Part shown: piece after piece, positions 1 to 5,425 of the stretch
How the letters are laid out: the number at the start of each line of letters is the position of its first letter
How positions within the stretch are numbered: the stretch's first letter is position 1
Source of the DNA: JALHTV01 sp049510055
GTDB lineage: Bacteria > Planctomycetota > Phycisphaerae > SM23-33
Direction: 5' to 3'
DNA length: 10,477 nucleotides
NCBI GenBank assembly: GCA_049510055.1
Contig: JBEKZI010000076.1
Span: 1-10,477 of the forward strand
The notes under the pieces: generated by a model
Database searches by the model: none
The model's input: only the letters and a program-made list of their open reading frames with translations
What the model was told of the DNA's origin: nothing
Program-made: the position numbers and the translations under genes

Positions 1-79
1 GCAGGACCGCGGCCAGGCGGTCGCGCGCGGCGGCAATGCCCGTTCCTATGGCCCATCCGATCAATCGGGTTTCAGTCAT
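1..79 (-). CDS. Unknown protein, N-terminal 26 residues only
   Basis: An ATG at 79-77 on the minus strand opens a frame that runs off the left edge of the window. It begins MTETRLIGWAIGTGIAAARD. A GAGGG ribosome binding site sits 8 bases upstream of the ATG, and the ATG follows the TAA of the preceding lipoprotein gene (83-81) by one base. That spacing suggests an operon with translational coupling. The visible part is glycine- and alanine-rich, but it is too short to assign a family. No function is proposed. Confidence 0.45.
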   Translation of the reverse strand, partial: MTETRLIGWAIGTGIAAARDRLAAVL

Positions 80-80
80 C

Positions 81-935
81 TTACAAGCCCTCGGCGGCCA
101 GCTTCGCCCAACTGGTCGTGCCGGCCAGCTCAGTCGAACCGCTGGGCTGGGTAGCCTGCCCGCCCCACATGCCGAACGCGGTGAGTTTCGTCGAACGGAC
201 CAGCAGGCACTTCATTCCGGCGGAGTCAAAGGCCTGCACCGCCAGCTCGCTGCCGGCAATGCCGACTTGCAGTTTTGGAAATTCCCTTCGCAGCTCGTCC
301 AGCGGACTGACGATCTGGCTGCGCCACCAACCCTTTTCCCGCCAATTCTTTTTCCGCCAATCCTCCTCCCACCACCGCTCTTCCCGCCAGGGCAGGATGG
401 GCCCTTCCGGCAGGCCAGCGGCCTCCATCGCCGCGTGCAGCGCGGGGAAGCGCCAAACCGGATCGTCGGAGAGGTACAGGATGTGGGCCTGGCCGGCCAG
501 CCTCAAAAGGGCCGTGCGGGCCTCGATAATCTCGCGGCCGCCCAGCGGCACGGCGTCCAGGTCCACCGCGATGACGATACGGTCGGGGTCCCACACGAAC
601 GCACGGAGCTCCCAGGACTCCTCCCGGCCCTCGATGTCCTGAAGGGCGACGGTCAGGGGGTACTCGCCGGCGGTCTTCGGCGCCGGCAGGGCCACGGAGG
701 CGCAGCCATTTTTGTCCGTGCGGGCCGACCGCAGCGGGCCGTCGGCCACCTGGAACCGCAACGGGGCCGCCTGGGCCGGCGGCGTCACCCACGGCAGTTC
801 CTTCCACTGGAGGCGCACGACGGCCTGGACCGGACCATCGGTGGAGGCCAGGGAATCCGGCGCGGTCAGCACGTACCCGCCGCTGCAGCCGCTCCACAGG
901 CCGATCATCATCAGCCACGCTAACCGACGACGCAT
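81..935 (-). CDS. Lipoprotein with App1/LNS2-like HAD domain and a Trp pentapeptide repeat
   Basis: A 284-residue protein. The ATG at 935 has a GGGAGG ribosome binding site 6 bases upstream. Residues 1-17 are a lipoprotein signal peptide ending in LWSGC, so Cys17 is the probable lipid site. Residues about 35-115 look like a beta-rich, Ig-like region. Residues about 118-250 resemble the App1/LNS2 branch of HAD phosphatases: VIAVDLDAV (Asp125, Asp127) fits HAD motif I, ILYLSDDP (Ser156) fits motif II, and LHAAMEAAGLPEGPILP matches the segment after it. The later VGIAGSELAVQAF...GMKCLLVR segment lies where motif IV is expected but lacks its usual aspartates, so activity is uncertain. App1 relatives are phosphatidate phosphatases; a lipid or phosphate substrate here is inference. 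Between the motifs lies a pentapeptide repeat with Trp at residues 183, 188, 193, 198 and 203. The gene is followed one base later by another minus-strand start. Confidence 0.75.
   Translation of the reverse strand: MRRRLAWLMMIGLWSGCSGGYVLTAPDSLASTDGPVQAVVRLQWKELPWVTPPAQAAPLRFQVADGPLRSARTDKNGCASVALPAPKTAGEYPLTVALQDIEGREESWELRAFVWDPDRIVIAVDLDAVPLGGREIIEARTALLRLAGQAHILYLSDDPVWRFPALHAAMEAAGLPEGPILPWREERWWEEDWRKKNWREKGWWRSQIVSPLDELRREFPKLQVGIAGSELAVQAFDSAGMKCLLVRSTKLTAFGMWGGQATQPSGSTELAGTTSWAKLAAEGL
315..389 (-). repeat. In-frame 15-base tandem repeat coding five Trp pentapeptides
   Basis: Five consecutive 15-base units in the HAD-like lipoprotein gene encode WREER, WWEED, WRKKN, WREKG and WWRSQ (residues 183-207). 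Every unit starts with a TGG codon, seen as CCA on the plus strand at 387, 372, 357, 342 and 327. The middle units are rich in charged Glu, Lys and Arg. The units have diverged, so this is an old or selected expansion and not a fresh duplication. Confidence 0.75.
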
Positions 936-955
936 GAACCACCTCCCGACGCTCC

Positions 956-984
956 ATTAGGCAACACGGAAAAACATTTGTCAA
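956..984 (-). promoter_or_regulatory. Sigma-70-type promoter of the HAD-like lipoprotein gene
   Basis: On the minus strand a perfect -35 box TTGACA (984-979) is followed after 17 bases by CCTAAT (961-956), which matches 4 of 6 consensus -10 positions. The start of transcription would fall near 949, just ahead of the GGGAGG ribosome binding site (947-942), leaving a very short leader. The stretch is clearly AT-richer than its surroundings. The call rests on motif match alone. Confidence 0.45.
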
Positions 985-1006
985 ACCTTCCACCCGCGCC
1001 CATGAT
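978..1006 (+). promoter_or_regulatory. Possible divergent promoter for the LOG gene
   Basis: TTGTCA (978-983) and CATGAT (1001-1006) are separated by 17 bases. The -35 box overlaps the -35 of the minus-strand promoter, because TTTGTCAAA is nearly its own reverse complement. If real, the two genes would compete for polymerase or share a regulator. The -10 match is only 4 of 6, so this is weak. Confidence 0.25.
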
Positions 1007-1039
1007 GGAGACCCGGACGCGGCGACGCCCCGCCGCCAA

Positions 1040-1055
1040 GCCCGCCTCGGCGGGC
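1040..1055. repeat. Short GC-rich palindrome upstream of the LOG gene
   Basis: GCCCGCCTCGGCGGGC forms a perfect 7-base-pair stem with a 2-base centre. It lies between the possible LOG promoter and the LOG ribosome binding site (GGAAGGGAAGGA, 1062-1073). It resembles the palindromes around hisF in style (GCC...GGC arms) but not in full sequence. It could be an extragenic repeat or a leader hairpin. It has no T-run and is not a terminator. Confidence 0.55.
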
Positions 1056-1081
1056 ATCGACGGAAGGGAAGGAAAAAGACC

Positions 1082-1909
1082 ATGGCCAACAACACCAAGT
1101 TCCTCTACGAGGATCCCTGGCGCGTCTTTCGCATCATGAGCGAGTTCGTCGAGGGCTTTGAGACGATGAGCCACGTCGGCTGGGCCGTGAGCGTTTTCGG
1201 TTCGGCCCGCACCCCGCCCAATGACCCCTACTACGCCCAGGCGCGGCGACTGGCCCATACGCTGGCCAAGAAGGGTTTCGCGGTCATCACGGGCGGCGGG
1301 CCGGGCATCATGGAGGCCGCCAACCGCGGCGCCCGCGACGCCGCCGGCCGATCGGTGGGACTGAACATCACGTTGCCGGCGCCGCAGCCGGCCAACCCCT
1401 ACGCCAATATCCGCATGGACTTCCACTACTTCTTCGCCCGGCTGATGATGTTCGTCAAGTACGCCTGCGCGTTCGTGTGCTTCCCGGGGGGGTACGGCAC
1501 GCTGCATGAGTTCTTCAACTCTATGTCGCTCATCCAGACCGGCAAGGCCCGCCGATTTCCCGTGGTCCTCATCGGCACCGCTTACTGGAAGGGGCTGGTG
1601 GATTGGATGCGCCACGACATGCTGGCCGCCCAGCCGCAGCGGATCGACCCCGACGACCTGAAGCTGTTCACCGTGACCGACGATCTCAACGAGGCGGTGG
1701 CCATCGTCGAACAATCGCGGTTGGCCCGCCGGGCGCGCCTGGCCCGCCAGGCGGCGGTTCCCACCATCGGCTCGCAAGTCCAGACCGGCGAAGGCACGTT
1801 GATGGGACACCCGGCCGAGGTGTACGACGGCGAGAAAAACGCCGACCGACCGGCCATGCCCCTGCTCGCCAAAACGCGCCGACGGCGCCGATATCGCCGG
1901 CGCCCGTAA
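1082..1909 (+). CDS. LOG-family nucleotide 5'-monophosphate phosphoribohydrolase
   Basis: A 275-residue cytoplasmic protein of the LOG (Lonely Guy, formerly 'lysine decarboxylase-like', TIGR00730-type) family. Members cleave the N-glycosidic bond of cytokinin riboside or other nucleoside 5'-monophosphates, releasing free base and ribose 5-phosphate. The signature is complete: VSVFGSAR (37-43), TGGGPGIMEAANRGA (70-84) and PGGYGTLHE (135-143), matching PGGxGTxxE with Glu143 as the expected catalytic acid. The core spans about residues 36-212. Beyond it is an extension of about 60 residues ending in an Arg-rich tail (TRRRRRYRRRP), which is unusual. The ATG at 1082 is preceded by the purine-rich site GGAAGGGAAGGA (1062-1073). 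The gene is divergent from the HAD-like lipoprotein, with no operon partner downstream. The exact substrate (cytokinin or general nucleotide recycling) cannot be told from sequence. Confidence 0.9.
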   Translation: MANNTKFLYEDPWRVFRIMSEFVEGFETMSHVGWAVSVFGSARTPPNDPYYAQARRLAHTLAKKGFAVITGGGPGIMEAANRGARDAAGRSVGLNITLPAPQPANPYANIRMDFHYFFARLMMFVKYACAFVCFPGGYGTLHEFFNSMSLIQTGKARRFPVVLIGTAYWKGLVDWMRHDMLAAQPQRIDPDDLKLFTVTDDLNEAVAIVEQSRLARRARLARQAAVPTIGSQVQTGEGTLMGHPAEVYDGEKNADRPAMPLLAKTRRRRRYRRRP

Positions 1910-2011
1910 CATGGAGCGGCTGCCGTTCACCATCCCGGCCGGCGATTCGAAGGGAATTTATTTCTAAAAGAAGGGAAGAAATACCTCCTAGGGGGCAACT
2001 AGAAAGAGGCC

Positions 2012-2017
2012 TATAAT
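2012..2017 (+). promoter_or_regulatory. Consensus -10 box upstream of the PEP-CTERM protease
   Basis: A perfect TATAAT sits in an AT-rich island (about 1950-2025) that contrasts with the GC-rich surroundings. No TTGACA-like -35 appears 16-18 bases upstream (the bases there are TAGGGG or AGGGGG), and there is no TG extended -10. Use may therefore need an activator or another sigma factor. Transcription would start near 2024, giving a leader of about 170 bases before the ATG at 2194. Confidence 0.45.
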
Positions 2018-2034
2018 AAATAACGCAAGGCAAG

Positions 2035-2187
2035 GCCGGTCGGACTGTCAGACCGGCATTGGCGAGCGGGTTCGGAGGATGTGTTTCGGCGGCCCGTCTG
2101 TCCAAGGGTACGTTGAGGCATGCAGGAGTCCCGGCCTCTGAAAGGCTGAACAAGCAGAGGCTCGCCCTCGCGAGGTTATCGAGAGGC
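2035..2187 (+). promoter_or_regulatory. Structured leader RNA with alternative pairings at the ribosome binding site
   Basis: The leader contains a 7-base-pair hairpin GCCGGTC/GACCGGC (2035-2041 with 2051-2057). Further down, GCCTCTG (2134-2140) can pair with CAGAGGC (2155-2161). The same GCCTCT can instead pair with AGAGGC (2182-2187), which includes the ribosome binding site of the protease gene, and GCCTC can pair with GAGGC at 2115-2119. CCTCGCGAGG (2166-2175) is a further palindrome. Competing pairings of this kind are typical of translational switches. I do not recognise a known riboswitch class, and the function is inferred from complementarity only. Confidence 0.4.
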
Positions 2188-2193
2188 AAGGGT

Positions 2194-4179
2194 ATGCGGC
2201 GATCATCACTCCTCTATCCGGGTGTGTGGGCTTGCATGCTGCTCTTACTGGCCGCGGCTCCGGCCTCGGCCCTGACCATCCGCGCCGACGTCTCCGACAG
2301 CAACTACACCAGCCTGGCCGCTCAATCGCCGTTCTCATCCATCGGAGAGTTCCTCTGGCAGCAATCCGGCAGCGATTACCTGGCCTCCGGCATACTCATC
2401 AACAATCAATGGGTCCTGACGGCCGCGCACGTGGTGAGCGGAATCACGTCCGGCAATATCGGCACGATGACCTTCACGCTGGGCGGCAACACCTACCACG
2501 CCGCCGCAACCTACTACAACAGCAATTGGAACGGCAGCGTGAGCAACGGCTATGACATCGGCCTGGTTAAGCTCGACTCGGCGGTCGGCAACGTCACGCC
2601 CGTTTCTCTGTACGACAGCAACGCCGAGAACCACCAGATCACCACCCTCGTCGGCTACGGCGAGACGGGCACGGGCCTGACCGGGGCCACGTTGGCGGCG
2701 GGCACCGTCCGCGCCGGTACCAACGTCCTGGGCTTGGGCAGCGCGCTCAACAACATCCCCTGGTCCGCCGGGGGCAACGACACCATGCTAGTGGCGGACT
2801 TCGACCAGCCCGGCGCCACGGGGGACCCGACGCAAAACCTGGCCGTGGCGACGACCCTGGAATGCTGCGCGGCGCCCGGCGACAGCGGCGGCGGCTGGTT
2901 CATGGCGGTGAACGGACAGAATTATCTGGTGGGGATAACCTCTTTCCTGGACCACAACCCCAGCAACCCCGTGGATTCCATGTACGGCGACATCTGCGGG
3001 GCGACGCGCGTCAGCTCCTACCTAAGCTGGATCAGCCAATACACCACCTACAGCCTCATGCCCTACTTCTGGACCCACGACCCCAACACGGCGGGGAATT
3101 GGCAGGATGCCAACAATTGGAGTCCCTCGGCGGCGCCGACGGCCAACGACACCGCCGTCGTTGACAACAACGGCACGGTGAACATTTCCTCCGCCACCGG
3201 CAGCGTCCAGGTGTCTTCCCTGTACGACGGCAACCAGGCCCGAGGATCGATCAGCCAGTCCGGCGGGACCGTCACGGTGGCTAGTTCGCTCGTCCTGGGC
3301 TACAACGCCGGGTCCGGCGGGACGTACACCCTCAGCGGAGGGTCGCTGAGGGCGGCGTACCTGTACGCCGGTTATTCGGGAAGCGGGATCTTCAACCAGT
3401 CCGGCGGTAAAAACGCGGTGGGAGGCTCGCTCTACGTGGGATACGGCGCCGGATCGCGGGGAACGTACAATCTGGCCGGCGGCAGCCTGGCCGTCACCGG
3501 GCAGATCGTGATGGCCGGCGGATCGGCCAGCACGGCGCAACTCTACGTGGCCAAGGCCGCCACCGTCCAGGTCGGCGGGCTGACCATCAACTCCGGCGGC
3601 GGACGGTCCACCCAGGTCAAGATGGAACTGGACGCCAACGGCAACAGCCTTATCGATTCCAGCGGCGCCGTGAGCCTGGCCGGGGCATTGGACCTCCAGA
3701 GCCTCAACAGCTACCGGCCTAATCAGGGCGACATCTTCATCCTGATCAACTCCACGAGCATGAGCGGCAACTTCAGCAGCCTTACCAGCAACCTCGTCGG
3801 CCAACTGCTGCTGGACCCCAACAATCCGACCGGTGGCTATTGGCCGATCTTCAGCGGCTCGGCCGACGACACCAGCTACGTGGCGACCTTCCAGGGCGCT
3901 ATGGCCGGCGACGCCACCGGCGACAACAAAGTCGACGACAGCGACTTTGGCGCGATAGCCCGCAACTGGGAGCAGAGCGGCAAGACCTGGTATGACGGCG
4001 ATTTCAACGGCGACGGCACGGTGGACAGCACGGACTTCGGAGCGGTAGCCCGCAATTGGGGTTCTACCGGCCTGGCGCCCAGTGCGGCGCCTCTGGACGC
4101 CCCCATCCCCGAACCGGCGACTGTATTCCTGCTGGCCAGCGGCTTGCTGCTGCTCCGCCGCAGGTCGGCTGCCAAATAA
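2194..4179 (+). CDS. Secreted trypsin-like serine protease with beta-repeat region, dockerin-like pair and PEP-CTERM tail
   Basis: A 661-residue protein. The ATG at 2194 is chosen because it starts a clean signal peptide (residues 1 to about 26, ending APASA) and has AGAGG 7 bases upstream; the frame is open further upstream, to a TTG at 2059, but that part looks non-coding. Residues about 35-285 are a chymotrypsin-fold (S1) protease with an intact triad: His79 in VLTAAHVV, Asp121 in YDIGLVKL and Ser231 in APGDSGGG. Residues about 292-470 carry Gly/Ser-rich repeats such as GTYTLSGGSL and GIFNQSGG, typical of planctomycete autotransporter-like beta-solenoids. Residues 573-585 and 603-615 are two DxxGDxxVDxxDF dockerin-like calcium loops. 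The C-terminus IPEPATVFLLASGLLLLRRR is a PEP-CTERM signal, which exosortase recognises and removes. The enzyme is therefore expected at the cell surface, in the matrix or released. Its substrate is unknown. Confidence 0.88.
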   Translation: MRRSSLLYPGVWACMLLLLAAAPASALTIRADVSDSNYTSLAAQSPFSSIGEFLWQQSGSDYLASGILINNQWVLTAAHVVSGITSGNIGTMTFTLGGNTYHAAATYYNSNWNGSVSNGYDIGLVKLDSAVGNVTPVSLYDSNAENHQITTLVGYGETGTGLTGATLAAGTVRAGTNVLGLGSALNNIPWSAGGNDTMLVADFDQPGATGDPTQNLAVATTLECCAAPGDSGGGWFMAVNGQNYLVGITSFLDHNPSNPVDSMYGDICGATRVSSYLSWISQYTTYSLMPYFWTHDPNTAGNWQDANNWSPSAAPTANDTAVVDNNGTVNISSATGSVQVSSLYDGNQARGSISQSGGTVTVASSLVLGYNAGSGGTYTLSGGSLRAAYLYAGYSGSGIFNQSGGKNAVGGSLYVGYGAGSRGTYNLAGGSLAVTGQIVMAGGSASTAQLYVAKAATVQVGGLTINSGGGRSTQVKMELDANGNSLIDSSGAVSLAGALDLQSLNSYRPNQGDIFILINSTSMSGNFSSLTSNLVGQLLLDPNNPTGGYWPIFSGSADDTSYVATFQGAMAGDATGDNKVDDSDFGAIARNWEQSGKTWYDGDFNGDGTVDSTDFGAVARNWGSTGLAPSAAPLDAPIPEPATVFLLASGLLLLRRRSAAK

Positions 4180-4180
4180 A

Positions 4181-4209
4181 GAGCCGAGCCCTCAACAACC
4201 CGCCTGGCA
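4181..4209. repeat. tRNA-Gly-like 29-base repeat at the far end of the CHAT operon
   Basis: This stretch matches 24 of 29 bases of the tRNA-Gly gene at 7762-7790 in the same orientation, including 12 identical bases (CCCTCAACAACC at 4189-4200 and 7770-7781). The matching part of the tRNA is its T arm, variable loop and anticodon-arm side. It lies in the 44-base gap between the converging protease and DUF4384 genes, so the two copies bracket the CHAT/DUF4384 unit. It may be a remnant attachment site, or chance. Its left half can also pair with TCGGCT at 4165-4170. Confidence 0.35.
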
Positions 4210-4223
4210 TGAAATTAAAGTCA

Positions 4224-5408
4224 TCAGCGGTGGTTCAGCACGACCTTCTTCACGACGGTGGCGTGGCCGCTGACGATGTTGTCCATTTCGGCCGTTGATT
4301 CTCTGGAAGAAGCGCCCCATCCGATGTCCACCACGCCGCCGACGCCCCGGCTTGCGACCGTGGCGCCCTTGGGCTGGTATTCCTCCGACGTGTCCGCCGA
4401 CATCCCTCGTGTCACCACCTTGTCTATGTGATCACGGGCGGCCGCGGCCATTTGCTCCTGCGGCCCGCCGACTTGCTGCATCTTCGCCAGGAGCTGATCG
4501 AGGTCGCTCAGCTCCGTGTAGCTGGCGACCACGTAGAAGGTCTCGGTTCCCGGGCGCTGGTCAAACCAGTACCACTTCGTGCCCTCGGGAATCTCATAGC
4601 TGACGCCGCCGCGCACCGCGTTGGGAAAGCCGATCTTCTCATGCGGGAACAATACGCTGGCGCGGCCTTGGCTGTCGTAAAGCAGGACGTACAGGTAGCA
4701 GTCGCTGTTGGGCTGGACGTGGACCTTGAATCGCTGGCCGCTGACCACGGTCGCCCCGTCAGCCAAGGCCGTCTCGGCGGTGCCTTCCGGGCTGACGAAC
4801 TGGCACCGCAAGGACAGGGGCGGCAACTCGCCGGAGGCGTTCCCCCCCGCCGGCCGGCGGACATACCACAGGAGCGGTTGAAGGCCCGTCCGGGGCACCG
4901 TTTGCGTGTGACTGATCGCAATCGGCTGGCCGGTGGCGGCGGATAGGAGCCGCGCGGAGATCATGACGGAGGGTCCTGCCTCCGTGATCGTGCCCACCAG
5001 CAGAAGGTCCGCGCCTGTCAGTTCCTGAGTGCGCTTGGCCGCCTGAGGCGATGAGAGCATCGAGAGCTGCAAGTCCTTCTCGCCCAGGACCGCGTTGAGG
5101 TGCTGGCGGTCGGCGAGCTTTCTTTTTTGGGCCAGGAGTTTCCGTTCTATTTCTTCCGCCGCCAGAACTCCGAGGCGTCGCACGCCGCCCTCGGAATCCA
5201 GCAGCGGAAGGACCGCGATCACCTTATCGGCCGGGGCGCTGGCGGCCAGCTCGGAGACGATCGCCCCGCACGCCGGAGCAAGATCGCTGAGGGGATCGGC
5301 CGCTGTCGCAGCGGGCGGCGAGGGAAGGCGGCTGGTCGTGCCGTTTCCACAACCCCACAGAAGGACCGCCGCCAGCAGCACGCCGAGATAAGGTGCAGGT
5401 CGGATCAT
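4224..5408 (-). CDS. Lipoprotein with FlgO/CsgG-like and DUF4384 domains
   Basis: A 394-residue protein. I chose the ATG at 5408, with GGAG 7 bases upstream, over an in-frame TTG at 5429 that overlaps the stop of the preceding gene and has no better site. The signal peptide ends VLLWGC, so Cys20 is the probable lipid site. Residues about 49-173 resemble the FlgO/CsgG-type outer-membrane lipoprotein fold (KVIAVLPLLDSEG, LAAEEIERKLL, ELTGADLLLVGTI). Residues about 222-298 match the DUF4384 pattern (QRFKVHVQPNSDCYLYVLLY, VLFPHEKIG, YEIPEGTKWYWFD, ETFYVVAS), a domain often found with caspase-like or CHAT proteases. The remaining tail is unassigned and ends in two tandem TGA stops. The gene follows the CHAT protease by 17 bases and is surely its operon partner. 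It may act as a periplasmic sensor, scaffold or substrate; that role is inference. Confidence 0.8.
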   Translation of the reverse strand: MIRPAPYLGVLLAAVLLWGCGNGTTSRLPSPPAATAADPLSDLAPACGAIVSELAASAPADKVIAVLPLLDSEGGVRRLGVLAAEEIERKLLAQKRKLADRQHLNAVLGEKDLQLSMLSSPQAAKRTQELTGADLLLVGTITEAGPSVMISARLLSAATGQPIAISHTQTVPRTGLQPLLWYVRRPAGGNASGELPPLSLRCQFVSPEGTAETALADGATVVSGQRFKVHVQPNSDCYLYVLLYDSQGRASVLFPHEKIGFPNAVRGGVSYEIPEGTKWYWFDQRPGTETFYVVASYTELSDLDQLLAKMQQVGGPQEQMAAAARDHIDKVVTRGMSADTSEEYQPKGATVASRGVGGVVDIGWGASSRESTAEMDNIVSGHATVVKKVVLNHR

Positions 5409-5425
5409 AATGGAACTCCGTCGGT

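Noticed and set aside
920..1933. 337-residue minus-strand frame opposite the LOG gene
   Set aside because: The LOG motifs on the plus strand are unmistakable; the antisense translation is rich in Gly, Arg and His and has no signal or domain.
1911..1967. 18-residue ORF (MERLPFTIPAGDSKGIYF) starting one base after the LOG stop
   Set aside because: The spacing would suit coupling, but there is no specific ribosome binding site, hydrophobic segment or known peptide family. Too short to claim without conservation data.
2057..2073. Possible sigma-54 site (TGGCGAGCGGGTTCG), as reported for some PEP-CTERM genes
   Set aside because: It departs from TGGCAC-N5-TTGC at several positions and lies downstream of the TATAAT box inside the leader hairpin region.
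2021..2100. Cyclic-di-GMP (GEMM-I) riboswitch
   Set aside because: A few bases (ACGCAAGGCAAGG) recall the GEMM core, but the conserved second stem, tetraloop receptor and spacing are absent.
2059..2193. Extended N-terminus of the PEP-CTERM protease from a TTG at 2059
   Set aside because: It would place 45 non-hydrophobic residues before a good signal peptide. The ATG at 2194 has its own ribosome binding site, and the upstream bases form leader hairpins.
4163..4189. Transcription terminator between the converging genes
   Set aside because: TCGGCT and AGCCGA can form a 6-base-pair stem across the protease stop codon, but the loop is 11 bases and no T-run follows on either strand.
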